Positions 46,023 through 54,936 of a DNA stretch of 56,864 bases are shown here, in pieces. Within the stretch, counting starts at the first letter, position 1. Each line of letters begins with the position of its first letter. This DNA is from Neptuniibacter sp. (GTDB lineage: Bacteria; Pseudomonadota; Gammaproteobacteria; Pseudomonadales; Balneatricaceae), in the NCBI RefSeq assembly GCF_024231755.1, contig NZ_JAAEQH010000062.1, forward strand, positions 1 through 56,864. Reading direction: 5' to 3'. Position numbers and translations under genes: made by a program. The notes under the pieces are model-generated. The model saw only the letters and a list, made by a program, of their open reading frames with translations. It ran no database searches and had not been told where the DNA came from.

Positions 46023-46382
46023 ATGCAAATCATAACGACTTGGCCTGATAAGGGCGCATTAAATTTAACTGAGGATATCTACTATGAAGCTATCAGGCAC
46101 CTCATAGAGGGTTTTGATTCAGAAGATTTAGCTAAGCAGTACTGGCAGGACATACCCACCGTTTTTATTCACCTTACAGCTGATGACAATCACAGCGCTG
46201 TCGGAACCATGTCCGATGAAGTTCGTGGGCAAATACAGTTTGCCTTGGACTATCCGGAATTCGTTGTACCGATTGGTGAAGATTATCAGTTGGCATTAGC
46301 GGTGTTCTCAGATGAAGGTTCCGGTATCTACCTGCTGATACATAACAACTGCCCTCTGTGTCAGGAGTTGGCCGATGTCTGA
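46023..46382 (+). CDS. Hypothetical protein, module gene 2, copy B (119 aa)
   Basis: It is the counterpart of 17390-17749, with changes concentrated around residues 45-70 and the CPLCQELADV end conserved. It overlaps the YkvA gene by 8 nt as in copy A. Function is unknown. Confidence 0.75.
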   Translation: MQIITTWPDKGALNLTEDIYYEAIRHLIEGFDSEDLAKQYWQDIPTVFIHLTADDNHSAVGTMSDEVRGQIQFALDYPEFVVPIGEDYQLALAVFSDEGSGIYLLIHNNCPLCQELADV

Positions 46383-46683
46383 TTTATCAATAGACGAATT
46401 ACTCTGCAAACTAAAACAGATTAAAGGCGCGAAAGAGCTCCTTTATAAAGCCACCTTACTCTATGTCCTCATCACGGATGCTGACGTTCCCGCTAAGACG
46501 AAAGCAATCATTGTTGCCGCTTTGATCTATCTGGTTAATCCATTAGATGCAGTACCTGATGTGGCACCCGTGATTGGCCTATTAGATGACTTGGCGGTTA
46601 TCACTGCAGCACTAAAAGCAATCTCCAGCCAAGTCCGAACTCACCATGAATCCCAAGCACATTCACTAATAAATGAAACCTGA
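46375..46683 (+). CDS. YkvA-type DUF1232 membrane protein, copy B
   Basis: It is a 102-residue counterpart of 17742-18050 with the DUF1232 motif LIYLVNPLDAVPDVAPVIGLLDDLAVI. The PD-APVIGLLDD form is closer to the family consensus than in copy A. Confidence 0.8.
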   Translation: MSDLSIDELLCKLKQIKGAKELLYKATLLYVLITDADVPAKTKAIIVAALIYLVNPLDAVPDVAPVIGLLDDLAVITAALKAISSQVRTHHESQAHSLINET

Positions 46684-46694
46684 AGGTAATTATT

Positions 46695-47168
46695 ATGTCC
46701 CCGCGAAAATCTATGTCATCTGCTGACAACGCTACAAAGCTTGAGCAGAGAAGAGAGACAAGCAACCCCGATGAGAATTACAAAATCCTGATAGAACAAG
46801 GTGTTGCTGACAAGTTAAGTCCTAAATCGACCGGAAAGATCTACTTCCAGTTTGCCCGCCAGACTGAAGAGAAAAGGAACTACTTACAAATGTCAGAAAC
46901 CGATGGCGGTGGTTTGCATACACGAGAGATGATCCCTCTAGAGAAGATCATTACCACCTTGTCTGGGCAAGCTGGCCATCCGTTTAAATCTTCAGTATTG
47001 AAGGAATGCATGGTAGGTAAGTCATCCAATAACAGCTCCTTTCTCGCTGCCATTTTGCGAGCATCCGACATCCGGTTAATTAAGCCTTCGGAGAACAGTA
47101 CATTTCTCCATGTTCTGGTTGATGATTTTGATAAACGTTCAACTGCGCTGCTGAAGCGAAGTTCTTAG
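46695..47168 (+). CDS. Hypothetical protein, module gene 4, copy B (157 aa)
   Basis: It is the counterpart of 18062-18535. Beyond the variable N-terminal 25 residues there are only a few substitutions, so the protein is under strong constraint in both modules. No domain was recognised. Confidence 0.75.
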   Translation: MSPRKSMSSADNATKLEQRRETSNPDENYKILIEQGVADKLSPKSTGKIYFQFARQTEEKRNYLQMSETDGGGLHTREMIPLEKIITTLSGQAGHPFKSSVLKECMVGKSSNNSSFLAAILRASDIRLIKPSENSTFLHVLVDDFDKRSTALLKRSS

Positions 47169-47236
47169 TTATTCCCCGCACATACCACACACTTCGGCAA
47201 CACCACCTTACACACTAAATCTAACAGGTTACTTGT

Positions 47237-47686
47237 ATGAAACTGCCAATTCTAACGGACGGCTTAGTGCTGCCTGTTTCCCATCAATTGATCGAACTAT
47301 TGAACGATGAACTAGATAAGGTTTATCCCACTCTAGATCCTCTGAGCGGTACGGAGACAATTGTGTTCAACTTCAGAGACCCTGACTATTCAGCAGAGCT
47401 AGGAGGCTATCATCCTGTGGAGATCGGCCTCTCTCGTCATCAGTCCGGATTCGAGCTGGATTACCTGACTGACTTCTCCTTCGTGGGATCTGGCTGGGAT
47501 ACCGAGTTAGCTAAGGAGATCGACTTCGATGTTCATGCTGACATCTGCACGGTTCGTTATGCCAAACCCGTATCACTCATAGAAGCAAAAGAGCTCTTCA
47601 ATATTTTTCAGGAGAACTTCATCAGCTACTACCACCTAAACGTTTTCAACGTTGAAGTAACAGCGGAGAAGATTGATGAGCGATAA
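47237..47686 (+). CDS. DUF2787 family protein, copy B
   Basis: This 149-residue relative of 18604-19047 keeps GGYHPVEIGLSRH and the LTDFSFVGSGWDTELAKEIDFD block. Its C-terminal half differs clearly (TVRYAKPVSLIEAKELFNIF), which is unusual against the near identity of the neighbouring genes and suggests recombination or faster evolution. Confidence 0.7.
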   Translation: MKLPILTDGLVLPVSHQLIELLNDELDKVYPTLDPLSGTETIVFNFRDPDYSAELGGYHPVEIGLSRHQSGFELDYLTDFSFVGSGWDTELAKEIDFDVHADICTVRYAKPVSLIEAKELFNIFQENFISYYHLNVFNVEVTAEKIDER

Positions 47687-47888
47687 TCCTCTGATTGCAG
47701 ATATGCCAGTTGATACCTATATCAATGTAATTAGTGCGTTGTCTGCTTTAAAAGAGCTTCAATCGGGTGATGACTCTGGTCGGTTAGAATTATCCCCCAG
47801 AGCCACTTTTGGGCTTTCGTTATTGATGAGCTGTATCATTGAAGCAATGAACTTCGAGCAACAGAAGCAAGCAAAAAAACGGACCTGA
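47676..47888 (+). CDS. Small hypothetical protein found only in module B (70 aa)
   Basis: It starts at ATG47676, overlapping the DUF2787 gene by 11 nt, which implies translational coupling. The sequence MSDNPLIADMPVDTYINVISAL...FGLSLLMSCIIEAMNFEQQ is mostly helical with a basic end. No counterpart exists at the same place in module A. Family unknown. Confidence 0.55.
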   Translation: MSDNPLIADMPVDTYINVISALSALKELQSGDDSGRLELSPRATFGLSLLMSCIIEAMNFEQQKQAKKRT

Positions 47889-47903
47889 AAAAGTAAGTTA
47901 ATA

Positions 47904-48380
47904 GACCGGAGCGAGCGCCAGCTCGCTCCCCTACTTCTTTTTTCTCTTGCGCCGCGCCAAGCGGCGCAACAAGATATGAAGAGCTTCTTCTCTCCTCAAT
48001 TCATCCTTGAAGTGAATTTTTAATCCCTTGTCTTCGGCAACTTATCGCTCAGTCTCAGTCAGTCCCGCTAAGTAGTCTTTTTAATCATTATTTTTAAGGG
48101 AAGCTGACTACCTGAAACGTAGCAATTCCCCATCAGCTGTATAGAGAATCTGCCTTCTCGGCGGCTGAGTTATAACTGGTAACAGAGGAACATTAGCTCA
48201 TTAATACAGAGAACCTGGGTTAAACGCCCAGATGGTCTTTGCTCCCTGAATACATACAAATATTCAGCAGCAGCTCTGTGACTCACTGGGGTATCAGTTT
48301 AGTACTAAACTTGGTCCCCATTGGCCCAACAAATTAATAGCGGCAATTTCGCCATTCAATTAATTTGTCAGGTTATCACC
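47904..48380 (+). other. Conserved non-coding region of module B (candidate origin / partition / structured RNA)
   Basis: It is the counterpart of 19060-19536. It has the GGAGCGAGC/GCTCGCTCC hairpin (47908-47929), the TTGCGCCGC/GCGGCGCAA hairpin (47947-47969), the palindrome AGTTTAGTACTAAACT (48296-48311) and a longer inverted repeat ACAAATTAAT/ATTAATTTGT (48329-48338/48359-48368) before parA. Conservation is highest in the first ~200 bp and last ~90 bp, with a diverged middle. Confidence 0.6.
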
Positions 48381-48977
48381 ATAAAGTATCTCGTAACCTC
48401 CATGAAAGGAGGAGTTGGCAAGAGCTCGATCTCCGTTAACTTGTCTGTCCACACGGGTAGTCAGTACATCACTAATGACATCACACCACCTTCGATAGAA
48501 GATTTCATACAGATTCCTCCCAACAAGAAAAAAATCCCCGCTGATCTAACTAAACTGGAGAATGCTGTATTTGATCTTGGAGCACTATCTACTCTGCTTG
48601 ATCCTAAGGTCGCGCATGCTGCCAGTTTCTGCGATGTAATCATCATTCCTACGCGTACAGATTCTCGCAGTATCGCAGCTACGCTAAAAACATATGAATT
48701 GCTCCAAGATGCCGGTAAACCCATTGTGATTATCATTAACCACTTCAGGGACCAGAAGAAATTTGAAGCAACAAGAGATCAGTTATGGTCTACCTTAGGG
48801 CGGGTACCTGTTGCCTCCATCAGAGAAACTACATTGTTCGATAGGATTAGTAACGCAGGAATCGTATTCGCTTTAAATATCCAGAATGCTAAAGGTCTTC
48901 ATATGCTCCAGAAAACAGTACAAAAACATAATGCTGTTTATGACCGTATCACTGCGATCGGAGAGCATGGTAAATGA
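48381..48977 (+). CDS. ParA-family ATPase, module B, with altered start codon
   Basis: It is the counterpart of 19537-20130 with an intact KGGVGKSS Walker A motif. At the position of the copy A ATG the codon here is ATA (48381-48383). Other possible starts are an in-frame TTG at 48321, which would translate through the inverted repeat, or the internal ATG at 48402, which removes the first beta-strand. Expression may therefore be reduced or lost. It overlaps the RHH gene (ATGA). Confidence 0.7.
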   Translation: MKYLVTSMKGGVGKSSISVNLSVHTGSQYITNDITPPSIEDFIQIPPNKKKIPADLTKLENAVFDLGALSTLLDPKVAHAASFCDVIIIPTRTDSRSIAATLKTYELLQDAGKPIVIIINHFRDQKKFEATRDQLWSTLGRVPVASIRETTLFDRISNAGIVFALNIQNAKGLHMLQKTVQKHNAVYDRITAIGEHGK

Positions 48978-49168
48978 AGTTACAGACCCTATCTCAACTC
49001 GAGCATTCAATAGGCGGCAGGCCAAAAACCGCGAAGACCAAGGTACGCATGAGCTTCTATCTGACAGAACAGGAGGCAGAGCTTCTAAGAATTGCATCAG
49101 AGAATGAAGCTAGACCTGTCAGCCAGCAAGTCAGGCTGCTTATCCGCCAATTCCTCGAACAGCAGTAA
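48974..49168 (+). CDS. Ribbon-helix-helix partner of ParA, copy B
   Basis: It is a 64-residue counterpart of 20130-20327 with the same GRP-TAKTKVRMSFYLT and RPVSQQVRLLIR blocks. Its start overlaps the parA stop. Confidence 0.8.
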   Translation: MKLQTLSQLEHSIGGRPKTAKTKVRMSFYLTEQEAELLRIASENEARPVSQQVRLLIRQFLEQQ

Positions 49169-49186
49169 AACCCATACAGTGATAAA

Positions 49187-49215
49187 GTACTTAACCCGGA
49201 ATCCGGGTTAAGTAC
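49187..49215. terminator. 29-bp palindrome between convergent genes, copy B
   Basis: Two 13-bp perfect arms (GTACTTAACCCGG and its complement) flank an AAT loop. It is the counterpart of 20342-20374, conserved though its flanks differ. Confidence 0.6.
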
Positions 49216-49226
49216 ATGATTGACCA

Positions 49227-51200
49227 TTAGACTGCTGGCTTGATCCTACGAAGCCTTTTCACGGGTTTCTTATTCTTTTTAGTATCTACCCCTGATTCCA
49301 CGATTCGATATCTATAGCCATACGGGCCGATACCATTGAATACGATTCTATCCTTGTTATTTGATCGCACCGGGCGCGTTGCTGTGTACTCACGGAAGAT
49401 AAAGCGTACATATCGATCCGTAACATCAAAGTGATTGTTCCGCTTTACAGTCACGCCGGAGAGACTTGAACTGGCTACAAGATCCTTAAAATTAGGATAT
49501 TGTTTACTGACCTGACGTAATGCATTCAGTATGCATTCCCTGGCTTCAACCAGGGTCATAGCAGTACCTAGAGGGACTTGCTTTAACTGGATCAATAGCG
49601 GCTCTATGTAGAGATTACTTCGAGCAGAATTGTGAAACTGCCAGACCTTCACTGCTCGCTCCTGTTCTATGGCATCGAATGCTTCCCACAGATCGGGCAT
49701 CACTTCAGTATGTAACTGCCACCAGTTCTGGAGTATCCCGAGCTCCAATGACTCAGGAGAGAACCGTTTACAGCAGGCACCTAATACCTCACTTGTATTC
49801 AGTACGCCCGCTTCCTCCTTTTTTTGTTTTGCCATTTCCTGAGTGACGGCAGATTTACAATTGTTCAATGCACCAAACCAATTATCGGTAATGGCATCAT
49901 ATGCAGCATCAAATGCTTCAGAGTTTTTACCCTGCGCCCGACAATCTATTTCTTGAACATCCCAAGTCATATTGATGAAGGCTCGCTTCATGGCATTCTG
50001 CAATGTATTGAGGGAGTGGTAGCAATGACTGATATCTGCTTGGTACAGCTTCGCCATAATGCCTGCATCATTCGCGACGATCTTCCCGTATTTAATACGT
50101 AAAGGTTCAAATCCGAACAGAGCTTTTAATGTTTCATTAGCTTTACGCACTGTCTGTAATACATCGCACTCCATCAGGATCACTTCAGCCAACTTTTCTG
50201 CCGCATTAACGATGCTGGTATTAGATTTCATCACCAGATTAAGGTCTTTAGATTTCCCGGTTAGCAGATACTTCGGTAAACAGAGCCTGACCTCGGGGTT
50301 ACAGTTCCTGAATCGACCGACAAACTGCTTTAGTTCTTCAGGATGGATCTGGTTATTAAAGACAATCAGCTCATTAATGACGTCATCCTGAATATTAATC
50401 GCCTCATCCAGCAAACTGGTGGTAAGTACCACGTCATAGCCTTCCAAGCTTTCAGCTTTGAGCATCGTTGATACAGCTTCTGTAGCTTGTAGATCGCGAT
50501 TAACGGCTAGGCAGTTCAGTCCTTTGTTCTCCAGCACCTTCTGATAAGCGATGATGTCTTTCTTGCTATTGATGCGAACAACTGTGGGGCCTTGTTCACT
50601 GCTATCGATCTTTGAGATCACATGCTCTTCCATGGAATAGAGATCAGAGTACAGTTCTAGCTGAACACTCCTTTCAATCTCCGTCGTTCTACTGACTTCA
50701 ATCCATGAATCAATGCGGTAAGGTACTAAGTCAGGTGAAAAAGTTGCGCTCATCGTCAGCACACTGTTAAACCGTTCTTCCATAATCGCGTCCACCAATC
50801 TGGAAATGGCTTCGGTGCGATAACTTGCTGCCTGATAAAGCTTATGAACTTCATCCACGACCAGATTGTAATGGTGGCAATGGATTTTTGATTGAATCAA
50901 ACTTAGCTGGTCATAGGTACAGACAATATTAGATGGGGTATCGCTCAGTTCCGTTTTACCGCCGTAGATAAACTCAATGTCTACTCGTTCGGAGTACTTG
51001 TGTTCAAGTTGTTTAATCTGCGCCAGCTGAGGCACAACAAACAAGATGTTTCCTTGCTGGAACAAGTGATCCATAACCCATGATGATTTTCCCATGCCAG
51101 TATCTGCACACAGGTGAGTAACGTAGCTGTCAGGGTTTATTTGAAGATTGAGATCGCTGATGTGCTGACCGTCGGTCAGCTTGTAGTGGATAGGGTTCAT
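49227..51200 (-). CDS. SF2 helicase-like protein of module B (replication-type)
   Basis: It is a counterpart of 20384-22354 of about 657 residues with DTGMGKSSW, DEVH, TMSATF and QFVGRFRNC intact. Most differences are in a middle segment (about 415-475). AGGTG six bases upstream supports ATG51200. The two copies show that both ATPase and C-terminal regions are under selection. Confidence 0.8.
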   Translation of the reverse strand: MNPIHYKLTDGQHISDLNLQINPDSYVTHLCADTGMGKSSWVMDHLFQQGNILFVVPQLAQIKQLEHKYSERVDIEFIYGGKTELSDTPSNIVCTYDQLSLIQSKIHCHHYNLVVDEVHKLYQAASYRTEAISRLVDAIMEERFNSVLTMSATFSPDLVPYRIDSWIEVSRTTEIERSVQLELYSDLYSMEEHVISKIDSSEQGPTVVRINSKKDIIAYQKVLENKGLNCLAVNRDLQATEAVSTMLKAESLEGYDVVLTTSLLDEAINIQDDVINELIVFNNQIHPEELKQFVGRFRNCNPEVRLCLPKYLLTGKSKDLNLVMKSNTSIVNAAEKLAEVILMECDVLQTVRKANETLKALFGFEPLRIKYGKIVANDAGIMAKLYQADISHCYHSLNTLQNAMKRAFINMTWDVQEIDCRAQGKNSEAFDAAYDAITDNWFGALNNCKSAVTQEMAKQKKEEAGVLNTSEVLGACCKRFSPESLELGILQNWWQLHTEVMPDLWEAFDAIEQERAVKVWQFHNSARSNLYIEPLLIQLKQVPLGTAMTLVEARECILNALRQVSKQYPNFKDLVASSSLSGVTVKRNNHFDVTDRYVRFIFREYTATRPVRSNNKDRIVFNGIGPYGYRYRIVESGVDTKKNKKPVKRLRRIKPAV

Positions 51201-51360
51201 AGTTAGCACCTAAAACGTCCAATAGAATCATTACAATCCCAGTCAGAACCGGTTTGGCTCTGCTGGGCAGTTATAACGATTTGTTGGTAATTTCAGGTGC
51301 TAACTTCAGTCAAAGTTGAATGGTACTGATTTTTATAATCGACTGTTAATTCCTACTTAG

Positions 51361-51402
51361 AAAATCACCTTGGCAAAGGAGCGACCGATAGAGAGAAAAA
51401 CA
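51361..51402 (-). pseudogene. Remnant of the DUF2391-like gene beside module B
   Basis: ATCACCTTGG followed by GCGACCGATAGAGAGAAAA matches the interior of the DUF2391-like gene (22729-22791) with about 30 bp deleted. The rest of the gene is missing. The sequence from 51315 to 51517 otherwise holds no gene. Confidence 0.5.
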
Positions 51403-51517
51403 ACCTATAAATCACAGGCCGACTTGATTTTTAGGCCGACGATCATTTTATTAGTCCTTACTTTTCAACGAATTATAAGTTTTTTGAATTATTGTATAGG
51501 GGTATATATACATGTAT

Positions 51518-52918
51518 TCAAAATTCTTTCGGTTGCGGCCCCCACACGGTTGGGATTAGACGTAATAATTCACCCTGCTTTGATATGTACGACCCGTAAA
51601 TAGCAGCGATATAGTCCTTCTTCAGATTGTCAGATGCATAATCATCATCCGACATGGATGGCGTACCTGCATTCTCATACTGTTTTAACCCTAGAGCTAA
51701 CTTTGCCCACGAATCCGGCAATATCAATGTGGGAGAGTTTTTCCCAGTTACCGACTGATATTTCGCTTTATCGACATAGAATGTAATTGCAGTGCCACTT
51801 GTCATAGAGCACAGGTAACACAGCATAAATCTTAATTTATCTGTTGAACGCTTTGCTCTATGTCGATCAGTAGGTTTGGCGCTATCAACGCAGACTGTTG
51901 TGTATTTGAGCTTTGGTTTGGATTTAATTTTGAGTGTAGGGAAGCAATACGGTTTATCTTCCGGCAACTCCAGCTCCACCCGAAGTTCTTTCGGTATAGC
52001 AAAATAATAGCTTTTGGTTTCAGGACTAGGAGTTGCTTGTAGAGGTGATATGTCGATGTCTGACAGCTTTTCTTTGAGGTTTGCTATATCGCTCTGTACT
52101 TGATTCCGTTTCTCACGAGTTTTCTTTATCTGCCCCGGTGTTCCAGAAGTAATGAGCTTATAAAGCTCCGAATCCTTTTCTTGTAGCGTATCGATTCGAG
52201 AAGAGATACGGCAATGCTCTTTATATTGCTTACTCCATTCCGTCAGCTTTTTATGATCCAGAAAATCAAACTGTCCGGACATGCTTAATGATTCCAGAAG
52301 ATCTGTGACTATCCGGCTGTTATTGTTTGCAGGCTTCAGTGTATCCACCAGTCCTAAAAACTTGAATGCTAGGAACAGCCGTAAAGGGTAAGCCATATCC
52401 AGCTCATCTCTCAGTCCCTGCAAGCCTAGTTGGTAGCTCTTATCATCCTGTTTATCCTCTTCCTTTAGCGTAATGAATTCCCATTCTGAAGGGCTATCAG
52501 TGAGCTTGAATTCATCTTGTTTAATCGCCGATGGCAACAGAATTGTCACAGGTACTTTATCTGCTAGGGGTGACGGTTCAGGATAGATGGACATGATCGC
52601 TTCATACAGTTTATCTGCATACTCATCATCGCCCACTGCGTAATAGCCATCCTGTTCATGCCATCGCCCTTCAACATTGATCCTGTCCGTATGGAGATTG
52701 AGCGTCGGCAACTGGCTAAAATGATGAGCTGTGAACTGATCATATAGTTCATCAAGCAGCTTCACGGAACCATTGCTCAGGAGTTTATCCAGTTCTTCAG
52801 GTATAGGAGCTAACCCTAGAGCGAACATGATCAAGCCGTGATCGCTTTGCTTCATGCACAGCTTTCTTAATTCCTTTTCATGCGGTTTCAACTTCTCAGT
52901 ACTACCAACACGCCCCAT
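51518..52918 (-). CDS. Large unknown protein beside integrase C (about 466 aa)
   Basis: The frame is open from 53104, but GGGGAG five bases before ATG52918 supports that start, which also clears the divergent integrase gene. ADKVPVTILLPS, WEFITL, YPLRLFLAFKFLGL and LRVELELPE...CFPTLKI align with the 565-aa protein at 37556. A central coiled coil (about 250-300) is likely. No enzyme motif was recognised. The pair defines an unnamed family linked to these integrases. Confidence 0.7.
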   Translation of the reverse strand: MGRVGSTEKLKPHEKELRKLCMKQSDHGLIMFALGLAPIPEELDKLLSNGSVKLLDELYDQFTAHHFSQLPTLNLHTDRINVEGRWHEQDGYYAVGDDEYADKLYEAIMSIYPEPSPLADKVPVTILLPSAIKQDEFKLTDSPSEWEFITLKEEDKQDDKSYQLGLQGLRDELDMAYPLRLFLAFKFLGLVDTLKPANNNSRIVTDLLESLSMSGQFDFLDHKKLTEWSKQYKEHCRISSRIDTLQEKDSELYKLITSGTPGQIKKTREKRNQVQSDIANLKEKLSDIDISPLQATPSPETKSYYFAIPKELRVELELPEDKPYCFPTLKIKSKPKLKYTTVCVDSAKPTDRHRAKRSTDKLRFMLCYLCSMTSGTAITFYVDKAKYQSVTGKNSPTLILPDSWAKLALGLKQYENAGTPSMSDDDYASDNLKKDYIAAIYGSYISKQGELLRLIPTVWGPQPKEF

Positions 52919-53008
52919 CTTGCTCCCCAATCTGCCCAGAACCCACTCAGGATCAAAAGATAGCATGAGTAAATTTTGTATTTCACTGATTTGAACAGGA
53001 GATACGAG

Positions 53009-54226
53009 ATGTATTACGACATCAAACTGACGAAGAAAGCTCTGGATAATATTGAGCGGATTGATGGTAGGGATACGGAGTATAGGGTTATCGGCAAATC
53101 CCACCTACGCGTGAGAGCCTATAAAAACAGGGTTTCACTGGCTGTAAGAGCGCATATTAATAACCGCCGTCCCAGTAAAACTCTGGGCACATACCCTGAA
53201 ATGGATCTTAAGATTTTTGAGAGGCTGGGTGATGAGTGGTATCGAACCCAGATGAATCTAACAGGTCCAGACTATAGCCGATTAACTTTTGATCAAGTTT
53301 TTTTTGAGTTGCATGTACCCATCTCTGAGAAGAAGAATAAACCGAGCGGTGTGAAGAAGAACATTTCTGATTATCGTCGCTTAGTTCAGCCGACTCTGGG
53401 CTCAATGCTTTTCCAGGAAGTCACTACATTCAATATACAGAAGGTGTTGAATTCACAGCCTGACACGCGGGGGGCTGCAGCTAGCTATAACCGAATTCGT
53501 TCACTGATCAATCGTACCTGTAATTTAGCGGTGAAGTATGGAATCCGAAGTGACAATCCTTGCTCACCTATCGAGAAGCTGGAAGAGGATAACGTTGTTG
53601 AAAGAGTTCCTTCTGAGCAAGAGGCTGCGGCCTTTATTACTGCTGCTTTAGAAGAACTGAATTCGCAGACAGTTCTATGTTTATTAGCGGAAGTATTTTC
53701 AGGCTCACGTATTGGGAATGTAACTCACTTAAAGAAGTCAGAACTAACGACTGATCTAGGTGAGATGCATTTCGTAACAAAAACGCGACGAAAAACATTC
53801 CCAGTATCAGCCCCTCTCCAATGGGTACTAAAAAGGGCTATCAGTCTATCTCCATCTGACTGTCCTTATGTTTTCCACTCTAATCAAAGCGAGTCCGGAC
53901 ACGTCGAGTATCCTGATAGTGCGTTTAAACGCATTTGTAGAAAAGCAGGGCTTGCATACACTAATTGCACGCACCCCATAAAGGAGGGCTTCTCCACAGA
54001 ACCTCTCACCCCACACTGCTTCCGTAAAAATGTAGCCAGTATTGTTCTTAACGAAACTGAGGACCCTCACTTAGCAGCTGAGGTAATAGGGGATAGTACT
54101 GCTGTTACATTGGAACGGTATGCGTTCGTTAAGATGAAACGTAAAACAAAGGCGGTTAACACTGTCGCTGATGTACTTACTAAAGATCTCCCCAATTTCC
54201 CCAAAATCAACTCAGGATCTCACTAG
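53009..54226 (+). CDS. Tyrosine recombinase of module C
   Basis: The integrase (about 405 aa) starts MYYDIKLTKKALDNIERIDG after an AGGAG site. It has an arm-binding N-terminus and catalytic residues Arg in SGSRIGNVTHL, His/Arg in PHCFRKNVASI and Tyr in TLERYAFVK. The usual LGH box is replaced by IGDST, which is tolerated in some families. It belongs to the same gene arrangement as the integrase at 36288. Confidence 0.9.
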   Translation: MYYDIKLTKKALDNIERIDGRDTEYRVIGKSHLRVRAYKNRVSLAVRAHINNRRPSKTLGTYPEMDLKIFERLGDEWYRTQMNLTGPDYSRLTFDQVFFELHVPISEKKNKPSGVKKNISDYRRLVQPTLGSMLFQEVTTFNIQKVLNSQPDTRGAAASYNRIRSLINRTCNLAVKYGIRSDNPCSPIEKLEEDNVVERVPSEQEAAAFITAALEELNSQTVLCLLAEVFSGSRIGNVTHLKKSELTTDLGEMHFVTKTRRKTFPVSAPLQWVLKRAISLSPSDCPYVFHSNQSESGHVEYPDSAFKRICRKAGLAYTNCTHPIKEGFSTEPLTPHCFRKNVASIVLNETEDPHLAAEVIGDSTAVTLERYAFVKMKRKTKAVNTVADVLTKDLPNFPKINSGSH

Positions 54227-54269
54227 CTCTCCATCAAACTAGCCCCTGTTTTCAACATGGAGGCAGGAA

Positions 54270-54554
54270 ATGTGTAGCTGTGAAGACGAGATCCTATATC
54301 TGGACGGAGTCTCTGAAATAACAGGGATTCCCGTCTCGACACTCAGGACGAATCACTCAAGAAGACCGTGGGATAGCCCCCCGTTCTTCAAACTTGGCGG
54401 GGCTAAAAACTCCCCGTTAGTTATCAGGAAATCCGCTCTCTGGAAGTGGGTTAAAGAACAGGAGGAGAAACAGCAGCAAAGGGTTGAAGAGCTCAAGCTG
54501 CAACGAGGTAAACCGGATCTTTCAGCTCTGCTAGAGAGTAGTTCCAGGAAATGA
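54270..54554 (+). CDS. Helix-turn-helix protein following integrase C (AlpA/excisionase-like)
   Basis: The 94-residue protein contains LDGVSEITGIPVSTLRTNHSRRP, a compact HTH, then FFKLGGAKNSPLVIRKSALWKWV, as in AlpA-type proteins that read the host of an integrase operon. A GGAGG site lies upstream. It holds the same position as the 79-aa protein at 35962. Confidence 0.65.
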   Translation: MCSCEDEILYLDGVSEITGIPVSTLRTNHSRRPWDSPPFFKLGGAKNSPLVIRKSALWKWVKEQEEKQQQRVEELKLQRGKPDLSALLESSSRK

Positions 54555-54601
54555 AAATAAGAAATGCAGTGGTTATAAATTAAATTTTAGGAGAAAAAAT
54601 C

Positions 54602-54871
54602 ATGCCACGTAAAAAGAACACTATGCTTCGTACCCCTGATGGGATCATTGACCTGTTAGAACTTAACACTGTTCAACCAACTGAAACTGGTGTAGCTATG
54701 CTCAGAGGAGATATGCTGCAATGCTTCATTAAGATTTCTGATGAACAGCTGCGACGAAAAATCAGTAAACTAGTATCCGACTGTTTGTATGCAGCCAAAA
54801 ACGGTGAAAAATTCGATGAAATAGACTGGGCCAAGTACGGCCTTTATTTTGATGTAGAAGAAACTGTGTAA
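54602..54871 (+). CDS. Small hypothetical protein of module C (89 aa)
   Basis: It starts MPRKKNTMLRTPDGIIDLL after an AGGAG site. The C-terminal half (ISKLVSDCLYAAKNGEKFDEIDWAKYG) resembles the 84-aa protein at 35636. It is the third gene in both integrase/HTH/small-gene blocks. Function unknown. Confidence 0.65.
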   Translation: MPRKKNTMLRTPDGIIDLLELNTVQPTETGVAMLRGDMLQCFIKISDEQLRRKISKLVSDCLYAAKNGEKFDEIDWAKYGLYFDVEETV

Positions 54872-54912
54872 CAGAGTTAACTTCAGAAACAACTCAATCA
54901 CTGCATTTTGAT

Positions 54913-54936
54913 ACGGCCCATTACGGGCCGTTTTTC
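54913..54936. terminator. Bidirectional terminator between convergent genes
   Basis: An ACGGCCC/GGGCCGT stem is followed by TTTTTC on the plus strand. The stop codon of the minus-strand gene (54921-54923) is inside the hairpin. Confidence 0.8.

Larger units (their letters stand above)
44690..51315. mobile_element. Integrase/YkvA/DUF2787/ParA/RHH/SF2-helicase module, copy B
   Basis: This is a direct-repeat partner of 16050-22475 with the same gene order. It carries one additional small gene (47676-47888) and a changed parA start codon. Integrase identity to copy A is about 97%, while the C-terminal parts of DUF2787 and ParA are more diverged, so this is a sister element or gene-converted copy and not a very recent duplication. 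Confidence 0.75.

Noticed and set aside
52919..53104. N-terminal extension of the unknown protein beside integrase C
   Set aside because: It would overlap the divergent integrase start by nearly 100 bp. GGGGAG before ATG52918 gives a better start.
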